Below, in pieces: positions 16,332 through 25,445 of a stretch of DNA of 64,000 nt. The first letter of the stretch is position 1, and every line of letters starts with the position of its first letter. The notes beneath the pieces were generated by a model. The model was not told the DNA's origin. It saw only the letters and a list, made by a program, of their open reading frames with translations, and searched no databases. The position numbers and the translations under genes are program-made. Origin of the DNA: an uncultured Saprospiraceae bacterium (GTDB lineage Bacteria > Bacteroidota > Bacteroidia > Chitinophagales > Saprospiraceae); assembly GCA_938045585.1 (NCBI GenBank), contig CALIAU010000011.1, positions 186,001 through 250,000 on the forward strand, in the 5' to 3' direction.

Positions 16332-16644
16332 AATCAACGTAACTCTAGATAAAGTAAATGTGCCAGAGTTCATAAGTTGGGAATCTGATGATGACACAAC
16401 TAATCAAACGCATGAGTCAAAAGCAATGATGCTTGCATTATTTGAAAAGGATTCGAAAGAAACCGTAAAAATAGATTTATGGACCAAAGAAATGCAAATG
16501 GGTGAAATGGATAGATTCTTTTTCCAAACACTTAAATCTATGGCGGACACCTACTATAAAGCAACAAAAAATAATGCATTAGCCTCCCGGATGCAAGAGT
16601 TTGCAAGGTATTTCGCTGAAGAAACCAAAATTATTGAAAAGTAA
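16312..16644 (+). CDS. gldC: Gliding motility protein GldC
   Basis: GldC is a small cytoplasmic protein conserved in Bacteroidota that glide or have the T9SS machinery; its molecular role is poorly defined. The 110 residues match the family: N-terminal TEIKINVTLD, central VPEFISWESDD, KAMMLALFEKDSKET, and C-terminal helical ASRMQEFARYFAEET. It starts inside the preceding gene, so it is expressed together with lrp, the TraB-like gene and the Rossmann-like gene. It supports the T9SS assignment of the three large surface proteins in the window. Confidence 0.88.
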   Translation: MRKTEIKINVTLDKVNVPEFISWESDDDTTNQTHESKAMMLALFEKDSKETVKIDLWTKEMQMGEMDRFFFQTLKSMADTYYKATKNNALASRMQEFARYFAEETKIIEK

Positions 16645-16789
16645 TACATATATTTTTTGGTAATATAAAAAAACTAAAATAGTCCCATCTTATTATATCA
16701 TAAGTGTCTGTTAATCAATACGTAAAAAGATATATTATAAATTTTTATAATAAATCTTACATATTACTGTTTTTTCTCATATAACTTCT

Positions 16790-16797
16790 TATTTTTG
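16790..16797 (+). promoter_or_regulatory. -7 box of the S24-type regulator gene
   Basis: TATTTTTG matches TAnnTTTG. It would give a leader of about 14 nt before the ATG at 16816 and excludes the TTG at 16795 as start. Confidence 0.55.
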
Positions 16798-16815
16798 ATT
16801 CACCAATCGTGTTAT

Positions 16816-17517
16816 ATGGAAACCAACGTAGTTACAGAGAGATTTTTAGAATGTCTAACCGAACTCAAATCTACAGAGCAGATAAGATCCTATAGACAGT
16901 TTGCTCTTTCCATAGAAATACATCCACAAAGTCTAAACGACATCACTAAAGGCAAAAGAAATGCTACAGTTGAGATGCTCCGTAAAGCAATCGAAGTATA
17001 TAATATCAATCCTGTATTCCTTTATTGTGGAGAATTACCAATTTTTAGATCTGCAGAGCTTGCACATTCAGCGAACGAAGAATCTTGCTTGAAAAGCTTT
17101 GATGTAGATGGTGACTCTATGGAACCCAATTTATTTAGTGGCGATAAAGTGGCTTGTTTACAAATTGAAGAGGAAGATTGGATGGATTCCATTTATGATA
17201 ATCATGTCTACGTTTTTGTTTGTAAAAACAGAACGTATATCCGCAGAGTGAAAACAATGGAATCTTTAAATTCCATTGAGCTACATACTGATAATAATTA
17301 TTATCCTCCACTTGTACTAAATCTAAAAGACGTCCAAGAAATTTGGAAAGTACAGTCTAAAATTAGTCCATTTATGGCCTCCAGGAATCATATGAGAAAT
17401 GGATTTAATGAAAATCTCATGACCATGAAAGAAACGATTACAGTACAATCTGACATGATCAAAACTCTTAATAGCACAATCGAAAAATTACTTAAACAAT
17501 CCAGATCTTCTATTTAA
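16816..17517 (+). CDS. HTH/S24 LexA-like transcriptional regulator
   Basis: This 233-residue protein is phage-repressor-like. An N-terminal HTH (SYRQFALSIEIHPQSLNDITKGKR, residues about 25-48) is followed by a C-terminal S24 domain: the FDVDGDSMEPNLFSGD motif carries the catalytic serine (DSM), and the Lys of the usual Ser-Lys dyad should lie in the YIRRVKTM segment. A coiled C-terminal tail is extra. The start is the ATG at 16816, downstream of a -7 box. It is a solitary gene with no phage genes around, so it is more likely a chromosomal regulator than a prophage repressor. Its targets are unknown. Confidence 0.82.
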   Translation: METNVVTERFLECLTELKSTEQIRSYRQFALSIEIHPQSLNDITKGKRNATVEMLRKAIEVYNINPVFLYCGELPIFRSAELAHSANEESCLKSFDVDGDSMEPNLFSGDKVACLQIEEEDWMDSIYDNHVYVFVCKNRTYIRRVKTMESLNSIELHTDNNYYPPLVLNLKDVQEIWKVQSKISPFMASRNHMRNGFNENLMTMKETITVQSDMIKTLNSTIEKLLKQSRSSI

Positions 17518-17588
17518 TTCGCTAGACTTCAGTCTTCTAAAGCTCCTTGATTTTTAGTATTGGGGAATTGGTTTATCTTCGTAAAAAA

Positions 17589-18290
17589 ATGTCTATGTCT
17601 AAAGTAGTGGACAACGCGAATCAGGCTGTTGCACAAATAAAAGATGGAATGACTTTAATGCTTGGAGGCTTTGGTCTTTGCGGAATTCCTGAAAATAGCA
17701 TTCAGGCCTTAGTTAAGCTTGGAGTTAAAAATTTAACCTGTATTTCAAATAATGCAGGTGTAGATGATTTTGGAATTGGCCTGATGCTTCAGACTAAACA
17801 GGTGAAGAAAATGATTTCTTCTTATGTCGGCGAAAATGCCGAATTCGAACGACAGCTACTCTCCGGAGAATTAGAAGTAGACCTTATTCCGCAAGGAACA
17901 CTAGCAGAACGAATTAGAGCTACTGGGGCAGGCATACCTGCATTTTATACTCCAGCAGGTTTTGGTACTGAAGTGCAGCAAGGCAAAGAAACAAGAATGT
18001 TTAATGGCAAAAATTATATCCTTGAATCAGCATTTAATTCAGACTATGCCTTAGTTAAAGCATGGAAAGGCGATACAGATGGGAATCTTGTATTTAAAGG
18101 CACCGCAAGAAACTTTAATCCTATGATGGCAATGGCTGGCAAAATTACAATTGCAGAAGTCGAAGAGCTCTTAGAACCAGGTGAGTTAAATCCAAACTTT
18201 ATACACGTACCTGGAATATTTGTAAATACAATATTCAAAGGGACGAATTACGAAAAACGTATTGAACAAAGAACTGTTACTACTAAATAA
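17589..18290 (+). CDS. scoA: 3-oxoacid CoA-transferase subunit A
   Basis: Together with the next gene it forms succinyl-CoA:3-ketoacid CoA transferase, which activates acetoacetate by transferring CoA from succinyl-CoA. From the ATG at 17589 it is 233 residues, as usual for subunit A. Motifs include [15 protein letters not shown] near 22, [13 protein letters not shown], and [10 protein letters not shown]. The 14 residues read further upstream are unlike the family and are excluded. scoB follows after 5 bases, so this is one operon. The substrate could also be another 3-oxoacid. Confidence 0.95.
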   Translation: MSMSKVVDNANQAVAQIKDGMTLMLGGFGLCGIPENSIQALVKLGVKNLTCISNNAGVDDFGIGLMLQTKQVKKMISSYVGENAEFERQLLSGELEVDLIPQGTLAERIRATGAGIPAFYTPAGFGTEVQQGKETRMFNGKNYILESAFNSDYALVKAWKGDTDGNLVFKGTARNFNPMMAMAGKITIAEVEELLEPGELNPNFIHVPGIFVNTIFKGTNYEKRIEQRTVTTK

Positions 18291-18295
18291 TTCAG

Positions 18296-18952
18296 ATGGC
18301 ATTAGATAAATTTCAAATTGCGCAACGCATAGCGAAAGAACTTAAAGATGGGTACTATGTGAACCTTGGAATTGGAATTCCTACACTGATAGCGAATTAT
18401 ATTCCGGAAGGTGTCAATGTAACACTTCAGTCTGAAAATGGTCTGCTAGGTATGGGTCCCTTTCCTTATGAAGAAGAAGTAGATGCAGATTTGATCAATG
18501 CTGGAAAACAAACAGTTACTACACTAGATGGTTCCTCTATTTTTGATTCTGCTATGAGTTTTGCCATGATTAGAAGTGGTCGTATAGATTTAACTGTTTT
18601 GGGAGCCATGGAAATTGCTCAAAACGGTGATATTGCCAATTGGAAAATACCAGGTAAAATGGTAAAAGGTATGGGAGGTGCTATGGATTTAGTTGCGTCT
18701 GCAGAAAACATTATTGTTGCAATGCGTCATACTAACAAACATGGAAAATCTAAATTGCTAAAAGAATGTACACTCCCTTTAACAGGTACCGCTTGTATAA
18801 AAAGGGTAGTAACCGACCTAGGATATTTTGAAATAAAGGAGAACGCATTTCATTTGCTTGAAAGAGCACCAGGTGTAAATATAGAAGATATTCAAAAAGC
18901 GACAGAAGGAACTCTAGTAGCGGAAGGTGACATTCCAGAAATGCAAATCTAA
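18296..18952 (+). CDS. scoB: 3-oxoacid CoA-transferase subunit B
   Basis: This catalytic subunit of the CoA transferase is 218 residues long. It carries the active-site glutamate in QSENGLLGMG (near residue 47), preceded by the NLGIGIPTL motif and followed by GAMEIAQNGDIANW. The enzyme works by a glutamyl-CoA intermediate at that Glu. It is co-transcribed with scoA. Its stop codon is directly next to the stop of the convergent methyltransferase (TAATTA), leaving no space for a terminator. Confidence 0.95.
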   Translation: MALDKFQIAQRIAKELKDGYYVNLGIGIPTLIANYIPEGVNVTLQSENGLLGMGPFPYEEEVDADLINAGKQTVTTLDGSSIFDSAMSFAMIRSGRIDLTVLGAMEIAQNGDIANWKIPGKMVKGMGGAMDLVASAENIIVAMRHTNKHGKSKLLKECTLPLTGTACIKRVVTDLGYFEIKENAFHLLERAPGVNIEDIQKATEGTLVAEGDIPEMQI

Positions 18953-19774
18953 TTAGCCAAATACTCCCTTACTATACGGCTTCCACTTTTTGTCGATCAA
19001 AGTAATGTCTCTTTTTTCGATGAGTCTTTTATCTTGGATGAGTATCCCAAAATAATACAAATCAATACTCAAGTTATATTTACTCTGCTTCTTCGCATAT
19101 TCCCATGCAGATTGCATGCCCTTTGACCAATAGATATCATCTACTACCAAAATGGATGACTCTGTTTCTTGTGCAGCAAGTAGATCGAAGTATTGTTTCG
19201 TTGCAGACTCGGTATGGTTTCCGTCTAAAAAACAAAGATCAGGCGTATAAGAACGTAATAGCTCTGGAAGAATAGTATCGAAATTACCTACTTGTAGGTC
19301 AATGTTGTTAACACCAGCCTTCTTGAAATTCTCTCTCGCTATAGCTGCTATATTGGGATCTCCTTCAATAGTCAAAATTTGTGATCTTGAATTCCCCATA
19401 GCAAGATAAAGAGCACTCACACCCAAAGATGTTCCCAATTCTAACACTCTTTCTGGCTTGTAATGCTGCATGAGGTTAAATAAAACCTTCCCCTGCCACT
19501 TACTCGAAATAGCAGACTTAGCAATTGTTTTTATCTGCTTAAATTTCATATTGTTGGAGTGTGATCCAGCTCCTAAATCTGTTATGCTAATTTTGCGATT
19601 GTCCTGTTCATTTTTCTCCCGGATCTGATCAATTGCTTGAAATGCATAATAGGATTTACTTGTATCTAAAACAGAATTGATAAAATCAAAAACAAAAGGA
19701 GAATGCGCCGAATAGACTGTTTTGGCACGTAAGTAATACTTAAGATATTCGGTGAGCTTGTAAGTAGCGGACAA
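18953..19774 (-). CDS. Class I SAM-dependent methyltransferase
   Basis: A Rossmann-fold O-methyltransferase-like protein (Methyltransf_24 type) of about 273 residues. The motif-I glycine stretch ELGTSLGVSALYLA near 115, acidic IEGDPN, and the catalytic/metal region CFLDGNHTE and VVDDIYWS are visible. The N-terminal HSPFVFDFI segment is typical of a Bacteroidota subfamily of unknown substrate. The frame has no early ATG. The TTG at 19789 lies in a -7 box (TACTTTTG, 19794-19787), so I place the start at the TTG at 19774. Its stop touches the stop of scoB. Confidence 0.85.
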   Translation of the reverse strand: MSATYKLTEYLKYYLRAKTVYSAHSPFVFDFINSVLDTSKSYYAFQAIDQIREKNEQDNRKISITDLGAGSHSNNMKFKQIKTIAKSAISSKWQGKVLFNLMQHYKPERVLELGTSLGVSALYLAMGNSRSQILTIEGDPNIAAIARENFKKAGVNNIDLQVGNFDTILPELLRSYTPDLCFLDGNHTESATKQYFDLLAAQETESSILVVDDIYWSKGMQSAWEYAKKQSKYNLSIDLYYFGILIQDKRLIEKRDITLIDKKWKPYSKGVFG

Positions 19775-19786
19775 GTATTTTTTTTG

Positions 19787-19794
19787 CAAAAGTA
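19787..19794 (-). promoter_or_regulatory. -7 box of the methyltransferase gene
   Basis: TACTTTTG on the minus strand matches TAnnTTTG. Transcription would start about 8 bases before the TTG codon at 19774. Confidence 0.5.
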
Positions 19795-19901
19795 AATCTT
19801 AGCAGCGGATAATATAATTTAAACGACAATAATTACATATTAAGATTTAATTTAATATGTGTCCTTGCTTTATTTAAACTTTAATTCTTAATTTTAAAGC
19901 C

Positions 19902-22727
19902 ATGCAAATGATGAAAAGATACATATGCATTTCCTTTATTACAACTTTGTTGTTATTTCTTGGAATGACGCAACTAATGGCCCAGGTAGAATTTGAACTT
20001 TCTCCTCTAGACTTACCCATTAGTAGATTTTCTATGGGATTCTCTGATGTAAATGGAGATTTCAGAGATGACATAGTATTGAATGCTGGAGGTAGAAAAG
20101 TGTATTTGCTTATCCAAACAGAAAACATGGGTATGCAGACAGCTGATACTATTGAATTAGAAGGGACAAATGATTGGAGTTTAGCAATTCTCGATAGAGA
20201 TAATAATGGGGTAAGAGAACTTGTAACGTCCGGATACTACAGCGGAACGAATTTGATTGATTTTTCAAATACCGTAAATTTTGAGTCTCAAATTGAATAT
20301 ATAGAACAGGGAGCCATTTTTGCTCAAAATGCAAACACTATAGACTTAAATAATGATGGTTTTATAGATTACTTTGTTTGCCATGATGATGGGGATAGTC
20401 ATATGTATCTTAACGATGGGACAGGAACGTTTATCAAAGATAATAGCATGTTCAATTTTGTAACGGAACCGGTTTCAGATGGTTCTGGAAACTATGGCTC
20501 CATATGGGATGATATTGATGGAGATGGAGATATAGATCTATATATAGCAAAGTGCAGAAATGTTGCAAACTTTCCTACGGATCCGCGCAGAATAAATCAA
20601 TTGCATTTGAATAACGGCGATGGCACTTTTACAGAAAGTGCAAAGGCCTTTGGACTTGCTAGTGGTGAACAAAGTTGGGCTGCAGATTTCGCAGATGTCG
20701 ATAATGATGGTGACCTAGATTGTTACATAGTAGAGCATACAGGTGATTATATGCTGTATGAAAATGTAGATAATGTATTCGAGCCAAGACCGGATTACAT
20801 TTCAGAGCCCATTCAAGGAGGTGGCTTTCAAGGATTTTTTACAGATATGGATAATGATGGTCTAGTGGATATTATAATTGCAGGAGATGATGATTATATA
20901 CTTTGGAATAAGGGTGACTTGAAATTTGAAAAAAACGATATCGTTATACCAGGGGATAGAGAACTGGCATCCTTGGCACTTGGTGATGCAAACATGGATG
21001 GTTTTACAGATTTCGTAGCAACCTATTCTTTTAGTACAAATTCTGATGTTCCCAGTGTTTTATGGATCAATAAAGGAAATTCTAACAACTACCTTAAGGT
21101 TTCGCTAGTTGGCGTGCAATCAAACAGAGACGGCGTAGGAGCCAAAATTAATAGCTTTAGTCAATTAGGTAGACAAACAAGAACCGTGACCTCAGGTGAA
21201 GGCTATGGAATTGTGAATTCGTTGACGCAAAGTTTTGGACTTGCTGATGATACAAAGATAGACTCTTTAGAAATAATCTGGCCATCGGGGCAAATAGATA
21301 CGTATTACAACTTAGCTAAGAATTCTCACTATATAATTACAGAAGGCACCTGCATCAATTCTTTGGAAGATAGTTCTTATCTAAGCTATTCTAATTTTTA
21401 CTGTCAAGACCAAACAGCGCATATTGTAAATGAAACAGAAACGAATTGGAATACTGGTGAGATAGAAACAAGTTTGACAGTAGAAAATCCAGGGTTTTAT
21501 TTTGGCATCGCAACAGATGCAATGGATTGTGTGCAACCATTTCCTACGATCTTTATTGAACAGACAGAAGAGTTGCAAGCTTTTGTCTCAGCTAAAAATA
21601 ATATCGCTTGTTTTGGAGATGAACTATTACTGTCTACAGGATTATCGCAAGAAGTTACTTGGTCTACAGGCGATGTAGAAACGGAATTACTAGTAGATCA
21701 AACAGGGTATTATTCTTATATCGTGGAAGGAAATTGCGGAGACGTACAAAGTGATGAAGTCTTTTTAGAATTTTTAGAACCTCCGTTCATTGAAGATCAG
21801 AATATTCAAAGTAGTCAGGGGGAAGATGTAGAGATTATGGTTCCTGGTGATGATGTAAGATGGTATACACAAGACGATTTGCAAACTCCTTTTCATTTAG
21901 GGAATCAATTATTAATATCGGACATAGCATCCTCAGTATCATACAAAGTGCAAAACACTATAAGAAGTGAAACCCTTGAGAAAGAAGTTGGTTTAACAGA
22001 AGTGTCTAGAGAATATTCTGGAACTAATATCAATGCCGGTCTCTACTTCAACGTACTAAACGACGTATTAATAGAAAGTGTGAAAATTTATACGGACAGT
22101 ATAGGATTACGAGTCATAGAAATTTTAAATGCAGATGAAGAAGTAGTGCAGTCAAAAGAAGTAGAAATCACGATAGCAGGGGAGCAGTACATACAATTGG
22201 ACTTTCTTCTACCCCCTGGGGAAGGATACTTCATAAGAACAAATGAAGATTCTAATTTTGCAAATTTCGGGCACCGATCTCCCTTATTTACAAGAAGCAC
22301 AGAGCTTGATGGATATCCATTTATTGCAGATAAACTATTAGAGATCACAGATAGTTTTTTTGGATCGGATTTCTACTACTATTTCTATGATTGGCAGCTT
22401 TCTAGGCATCCAATTGAATGCCAAAGCAATTTGGCTACTGTAGAGGTAGATGTGGAATTGTCAGCGGTGAATGACCAAGAGCTCCTAAATAGCCTAAGTG
22501 TCTTTCCAGTTCCTGCATCCAATTGGCTACAAGTACATTCTGAAGCTGTCCGAATGGCTAAAGCTGAATTATATGACATGCAAGGACACTTGGTCTTAGA
22601 AAAGGAAATATCTGACTATAAAACAACATTTTCAATAGAAGAATTAGCGAAAGGAATGTATATTTTAAAAATAATCTCTGATTCAGGAAAAAATGCCTTC
22701 TTAAAAATACCTTGTATTAATAGATAA
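19902..22727 (+). CDS. Secreted FG-GAP/ASPIC-UnbV protein with T9SS tail
   Basis: This 941-residue cell-surface or secreted protein has a signal peptide (1-28), then six or so VCBS/FG-GAP-like repeats, each with a Ca-binding loop of the type DxDxDG (DLNNDGFIDY, DIDGDGDIDL, DVDNDGDLDC, DMDNDGLVDI). An ASPIC/UnbV domain follows at about 400-480 (GVGAKINSF...TSGEGYG...LEIIWPSGQ). Two Ig/PKD-like segments follow, then a C-terminal T9SS type-A sorting domain (VFPVPASNWLQV...MYILKI). Such CRTAC1-like proteins are thought to be adhesins, but the ligand is unknown. It is monocistronic, divergent from the methyltransferase. Confidence 0.9.
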   Translation: MQMMKRYICISFITTLLLFLGMTQLMAQVEFELSPLDLPISRFSMGFSDVNGDFRDDIVLNAGGRKVYLLIQTENMGMQTADTIELEGTNDWSLAILDRDNNGVRELVTSGYYSGTNLIDFSNTVNFESQIEYIEQGAIFAQNANTIDLNNDGFIDYFVCHDDGDSHMYLNDGTGTFIKDNSMFNFVTEPVSDGSGNYGSIWDDIDGDGDIDLYIAKCRNVANFPTDPRRINQLHLNNGDGTFTESAKAFGLASGEQSWAADFADVDNDGDLDCYIVEHTGDYMLYENVDNVFEPRPDYISEPIQGGGFQGFFTDMDNDGLVDIIIAGDDDYILWNKGDLKFEKNDIVIPGDRELASLALGDANMDGFTDFVATYSFSTNSDVPSVLWINKGNSNNYLKVSLVGVQSNRDGVGAKINSFSQLGRQTRTVTSGEGYGIVNSLTQSFGLADDTKIDSLEIIWPSGQIDTYYNLAKNSHYIITEGTCINSLEDSSYLSYSNFYCQDQTAHIVNETETNWNTGEIETSLTVENPGFYFGIATDAMDCVQPFPTIFIEQTEELQAFVSAKNNIACFGDELLLSTGLSQEVTWSTGDVETELLVDQTGYYSYIVEGNCGDVQSDEVFLEFLEPPFIEDQNIQSSQGEDVEIMVPGDDVRWYTQDDLQTPFHLGNQLLISDIASSVSYKVQNTIRSETLEKEVGLTEVSREYSGTNINAGLYFNVLNDVLIESVKIYTDSIGLRVIEILNADEEVVQSKEVEITIAGEQYIQLDFLLPPGEGYFIRTNEDSNFANFGHRSPLFTRSTELDGYPFIADKLLEITDSFFGSDFYYYFYDWQLSRHPIECQSNLATVEVDVELSAVNDQELLNSLSVFPVPASNWLQVHSEAVRMAKAELYDMQGHLVLEKEISDYKTTFSIEELAKGMYILKIISDSGKNAFLKIPCINR

Positions 22728-22730
22728 AAT

Positions 22731-22738
22731 TAATTTTG
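22731..22738 (+). promoter_or_regulatory. -7 box of tRNA-His
   Basis: TAATTTTG lies 12 bases before the mature tRNA and just after the stop of the preceding gene. Confidence 0.5.
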
Positions 22739-22750
22739 CACTTCTTAAAT

Positions 22751-22825
22751 GGTGGTTGTAGCTCAGCTGGTTAGAGCGCTGGATTGTGGTTCCAGAGGTC
22801 GCCGGTTCGAAACCGGTCTTCCACC
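22751..22825 (+). tRNA. tRNA-His (anticodon GTG)
   Basis: The cloverleaf is readable: D arm GCTC/GAGC, anticodon arm CTGGA-TTGTGGT-TCCAG with anticodon GTG, T arm GCCGG-TTCGAAA-CCGGT, and the histidine-specific extra G at position -1 opposite C73. CCA is not encoded. The acceptor stem is imperfect: positions 5-68 and 6-67 are both U-U. A terminator follows at 22834. Confidence 0.93.
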
Positions 22826-22833
22826 CATATTAG

Positions 22834-22866
22834 AAAGGGACAGTTTTTTAAGCTGTCCCTTTTGTT
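22834..22866 (+). terminator. Terminator after tRNA-His
   Basis: Stem AAAGGGACAG/CTGTCCCTTT with a T-rich loop and tail; it lies between tRNA-His and the convergent lipoprotein gene. Confidence 0.8.
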
Positions 22867-22867
22867 T

Positions 22868-23650
22868 TTATTTAGTTGTAGGGCTTGGGTCTTCTTTTAA
22901 CGTGAAGGTCCTACTGACTGGGTTATTTGGAGTATCAATAACACTGCCATCCTTGTCCATATAACTTAAGGTAATCGTATTTTCCCCCATAGGCATACCC
23001 TCAATATAGTAAGGTTGCCATTTTTCTATTTTATGTACCTCACCATTTATATCAGCAGAGATATATTTACCATCACTTAAAGAGGTGTTTACCAAGTAGA
23101 AATCTAACATGACTTTCTTTGTGTCGTCTCCTATGTATGTACCCTTTGGCCTGCTATAGAATATCATAGGCTCTGTAATAGTCTCCCTGCTTGTAATTGA
23201 CTTACCCTTCACTTCGATTTTTTCTGCAAGGTGCGCATCCCTCGTTTTAATACTCTCATGATAGGATCTAGATAAAAAAGCTAGTGTGTGATGTGTTCCA
23301 TCAGCAACATCATGCTCAAAATTAGCTTCATACTTTGCAGCATAAGGCAAATTATCAACAATTAAATGAATGTGTTGACCCTTGCCACTATTTGCACACA
23401 TTTTCTGTGGAGCATCAGGAGTTTGATTGCCCAAAGCGTATAGATCCCCAGACACGTCAAAGCTAAAAGCGCCTTCTTTATATTGCATGTCTGAAATTTT
23501 TGCATCAGGATATTTTTGGGATGGAGTAAAAGCAGTAACTGTGTACTTATTATTTGTCTTCTTCATGTCACTTTTAGACGAGTTATCCGTCTTACATGAG
23601 AAGAAACTTATTATTAATAGTAGAGAGATGGTGGATTTGATGTTTATCAT
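22868..23650 (-). CDS. Lipoprotein of unknown function
   Basis: This 260-residue protein has a signal peptide and a lipobox (SFFSC, lipidated Cys at 19), a Ser/Lys-rich spacer, then a soluble domain. A histidine-rich centre (GKGQHIHLIVDNLPY and later DGTHHTLAFLSRSYHES) resembles the H-x-H patterns of small beta-sandwich domains such as DUF4399, suggesting but not proving metal or ligand binding. A second beta-rich part follows. It is divergent from the ECF sigma factor gene, with 97 bases between, but nothing shows it is part of that system. Confidence 0.7.
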   Translation of the reverse strand: MINIKSTISLLLIISFFSCKTDNSSKSDMKKTNNKYTVTAFTPSQKYPDAKISDMQYKEGAFSFDVSGDLYALGNQTPDAPQKMCANSGKGQHIHLIVDNLPYAAKYEANFEHDVADGTHHTLAFLSRSYHESIKTRDAHLAEKIEVKGKSITSRETITEPMIFYSRPKGTYIGDDTKKVMLDFYLVNTSLSDGKYISADINGEVHKIEKWQPYYIEGMPMGENTITLSYMDKDGSVIDTPNNPVSRTFTLKEDPSPTTK

Positions 23651-23747
23651 CTTGATTTGTTTATAGTAGAAAGGACTCTAAGGTAATTTAAAAAATTATC
23701 TTTTATTTGTAGGTTTTACGACAGTTTTGAATGACTTTAGGTGAGTA

Positions 23748-24290
23748 ATGGATATATCTGATCAACAAATTCTCGATAAATTTAGTGCTGGTGATGAAAA
23801 AGCCATAGAGCTTTTATTCAACAAGTATTATAAGTATTTATGTGCATGTGTGTATAAATTGATCAAAGATTCCACTTTGGCTGAAGATATTGTGCAAGAA
23901 GTGTTCATGGAATTATGGAAAAAAAGAGAAGGCTTAAATATTAACATTTCAATTAAAGCCTACCTCAGAAGAGCCTCCATTAATAAGACATTGAACCACA
24001 TACGAGCAAAGAAGATGAATTTTGAGGATGAATCGGAACTTTTAATCGTTCCTTCACGTGAAAGTTCAACTCAACAAGAGATTGAAGGGGGAGAGCTTAA
24101 AGATCAGATTACCAAGGCGATAGATAAATTACCAAAAAAATGTAGAATAATTTTTTCTATGAGCCGTTATGAAGAGATGACATACAAAGAAATTGCTGCG
24201 AGCTTGGATATATCTGTTAAAACTGTTGAAAACCAGATATCCAAAGCTTTGAAACTTTTAAAAACAGAATTAAAACCATACCTTAAATAA
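23748..24290 (+). CDS. ECF RNA polymerase sigma factor
   Basis: This 180-residue sigma-70 family factor has region 2 (about 10-75: LFNKYYKYL... AEDIVQEVFMELWKKRE) and region 4 (about 120-175: LPKKCRIIFSMSRYEEMTYKEIAASLDISVKTVENQISKAL). It has no other domain. It is the first gene of the unit sigma factor, FecR anti-sigma, TonB receptor, DUF4249 lipoprotein, the usual cell-surface signalling layout of Bacteroidota for outer-membrane nutrient uptake. In such systems the FecR protein holds the sigma until the receptor senses substrate. Confidence 0.94.
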   Translation: MDISDQQILDKFSAGDEKAIELLFNKYYKYLCACVYKLIKDSTLAEDIVQEVFMELWKKREGLNINISIKAYLRRASINKTLNHIRAKKMNFEDESELLIVPSRESSTQQEIEGGELKDQITKAIDKLPKKCRIIFSMSRYEEMTYKEIAASLDISVKTVENQISKALKLLKTELKPYLK

Positions 24291-24317
24291 ATATTGAGAA
24301 AATTGAGACATTGAATA

Positions 24318-24341
24318 GGGGTAGGACCTAAAATTCTTGTC
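24318..24341 (+). promoter_or_regulatory. Putative ECF-sigma promoter in front of fecR
   Basis: GGGGTA at 24318-24323 and TTGTC at 24337-24341, with 15 bases between GGGG and TTGTC. The same arrangement occurs before the crp/fnr gene at 29283-29306. It would start transcription near 24349, just before the ATG at 24360. Confidence 0.5.
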
Positions 24342-24359
24342 TTATTTATGACGCTAGAC

Positions 24360-25349
24360 ATGAAAAATATTAATCACATAACACTCCACCACAAGAAATT
24401 GAGCAATCAAGCCAGTCAGACTGAGCTAGATGCTTTAGAGACTTGGATAGGATTATCTCCTGATAATCAAGAAGATATAGATTTATTAGATGCTTTATGG
24501 GACGCAAGTTCTCACTACGAACCATCTATAGATTTTAACACAAACCAAGCCTTAACTAAATTTAAAACAGCGATTAACTCTCAACCTACCCCTGAGATAA
24601 TCACAATGAAACCTAGATTTTCTGGAATTTTAAAGATTGCAGCGTCATTTACAATCTTAGCTTTTGCTAGTTTTTTAGTATTTAATATGTTGGCTCCAAA
24701 TAAAATTATGAATACATCTTCTGACATTAATCTTGTCAGTTTAGAAGATGGTTCAAAACTATGGTTGAGCCCAAATACTGAAATTAGCTACGATAAAGCA
24801 TTCAACTCTGAACACAGAACAATGGATTTTGCTGGAAAAGCATTTTTTGATGTAGCTGAAGACAAAGATTTGCCTTTTATAGTAAATATGGGAGCGCAAA
24901 GCATTGAAGTAGTAGGAACATCATTCAACCTTACATACAGAAATGATGAAGTAATTCTTGAAGTTTTAACAGGAGTTGTTAAATTCAGAAATGCCCAAAA
25001 CCAAGAAAATACAGCTAAAGCAGGCCAAAGTATAGTTTATAACGAATCTTTGAATACTGCAACCCTATCTGAAATCCAATCAGCTAACACTTTCTCGTGG
25101 AAAGAAAGAAGTTTAAGCTTTAATAGCACGCCAATGGCGCAAGTATTTAAAGATTTAGAGAATTATTATGAAATTGATATCGATTCAAAAAATCTAGATA
25201 TATCAGATTGTACTTTCTCTTCTCCAAAATTATCAAACGCAACACTTGATGAAACTCTAGATATTTTGAAAAAGGTAGCTGGTGTTGAGTTTGATGGAGA
25301 CAAATCAAAAACAAAGCTAACGCTGACAACTGTAGATTGCCTTAAATAG
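24360..25349 (+). CDS. FecR-family anti-sigma factor
   Basis: This 329-residue membrane protein regulates the upstream sigma factor. The N-terminal cytoplasmic anti-sigma part (to about 85) is followed by one TM (ILKIAASFTILAFASFLVFNM), then the periplasmic FecR domain (LEDGSKLWLSPNTEISY, ...GKAFFDVAED..., VVGTSFNLTYRNDEVILEVLTGVV), and a C-terminal DUF4974-like region that in family members contacts the receptor. I start it at the ATG at 24360 because the ECF-type motif puts the transcript start near the ATG at 24348. It lies 69 bases after the sigma gene. Confidence 0.92.
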   Translation: MKNINHITLHHKKLSNQASQTELDALETWIGLSPDNQEDIDLLDALWDASSHYEPSIDFNTNQALTKFKTAINSQPTPEIITMKPRFSGILKIAASFTILAFASFLVFNMLAPNKIMNTSSDINLVSLEDGSKLWLSPNTEISYDKAFNSEHRTMDFAGKAFFDVAEDKDLPFIVNMGAQSIEVVGTSFNLTYRNDEVILEVLTGVVKFRNAQNQENTAKAGQSIVYNESLNTATLSEIQSANTFSWKERSLSFNSTPMAQVFKDLENYYEIDIDSKNLDISDCTFSSPKLSNATLDETLDILKKVAGVEFDGDKSKTKLTLTTVDCLK

Positions 25350-25445
25350 GTGATTTTACCCTAAGAGAACCTAGTATTTAATTGCATATACTGTCATTTG
25401 GCTATTATGCGTTATTATGGTAGTTTTATATACTAGAAAGTTCCA

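Noticed and set aside
16816-17517. S24-type regulator as sign of a prophage
   Set aside because: No integrase, structural or lysis genes lie nearby, and all neighbours are ordinary chromosomal genes.
22749-22964. Plus-strand ORF covering tRNA-His
   Set aside because: It reads through a tRNA and its terminator and then antisense to the lipoprotein gene; not a gene.
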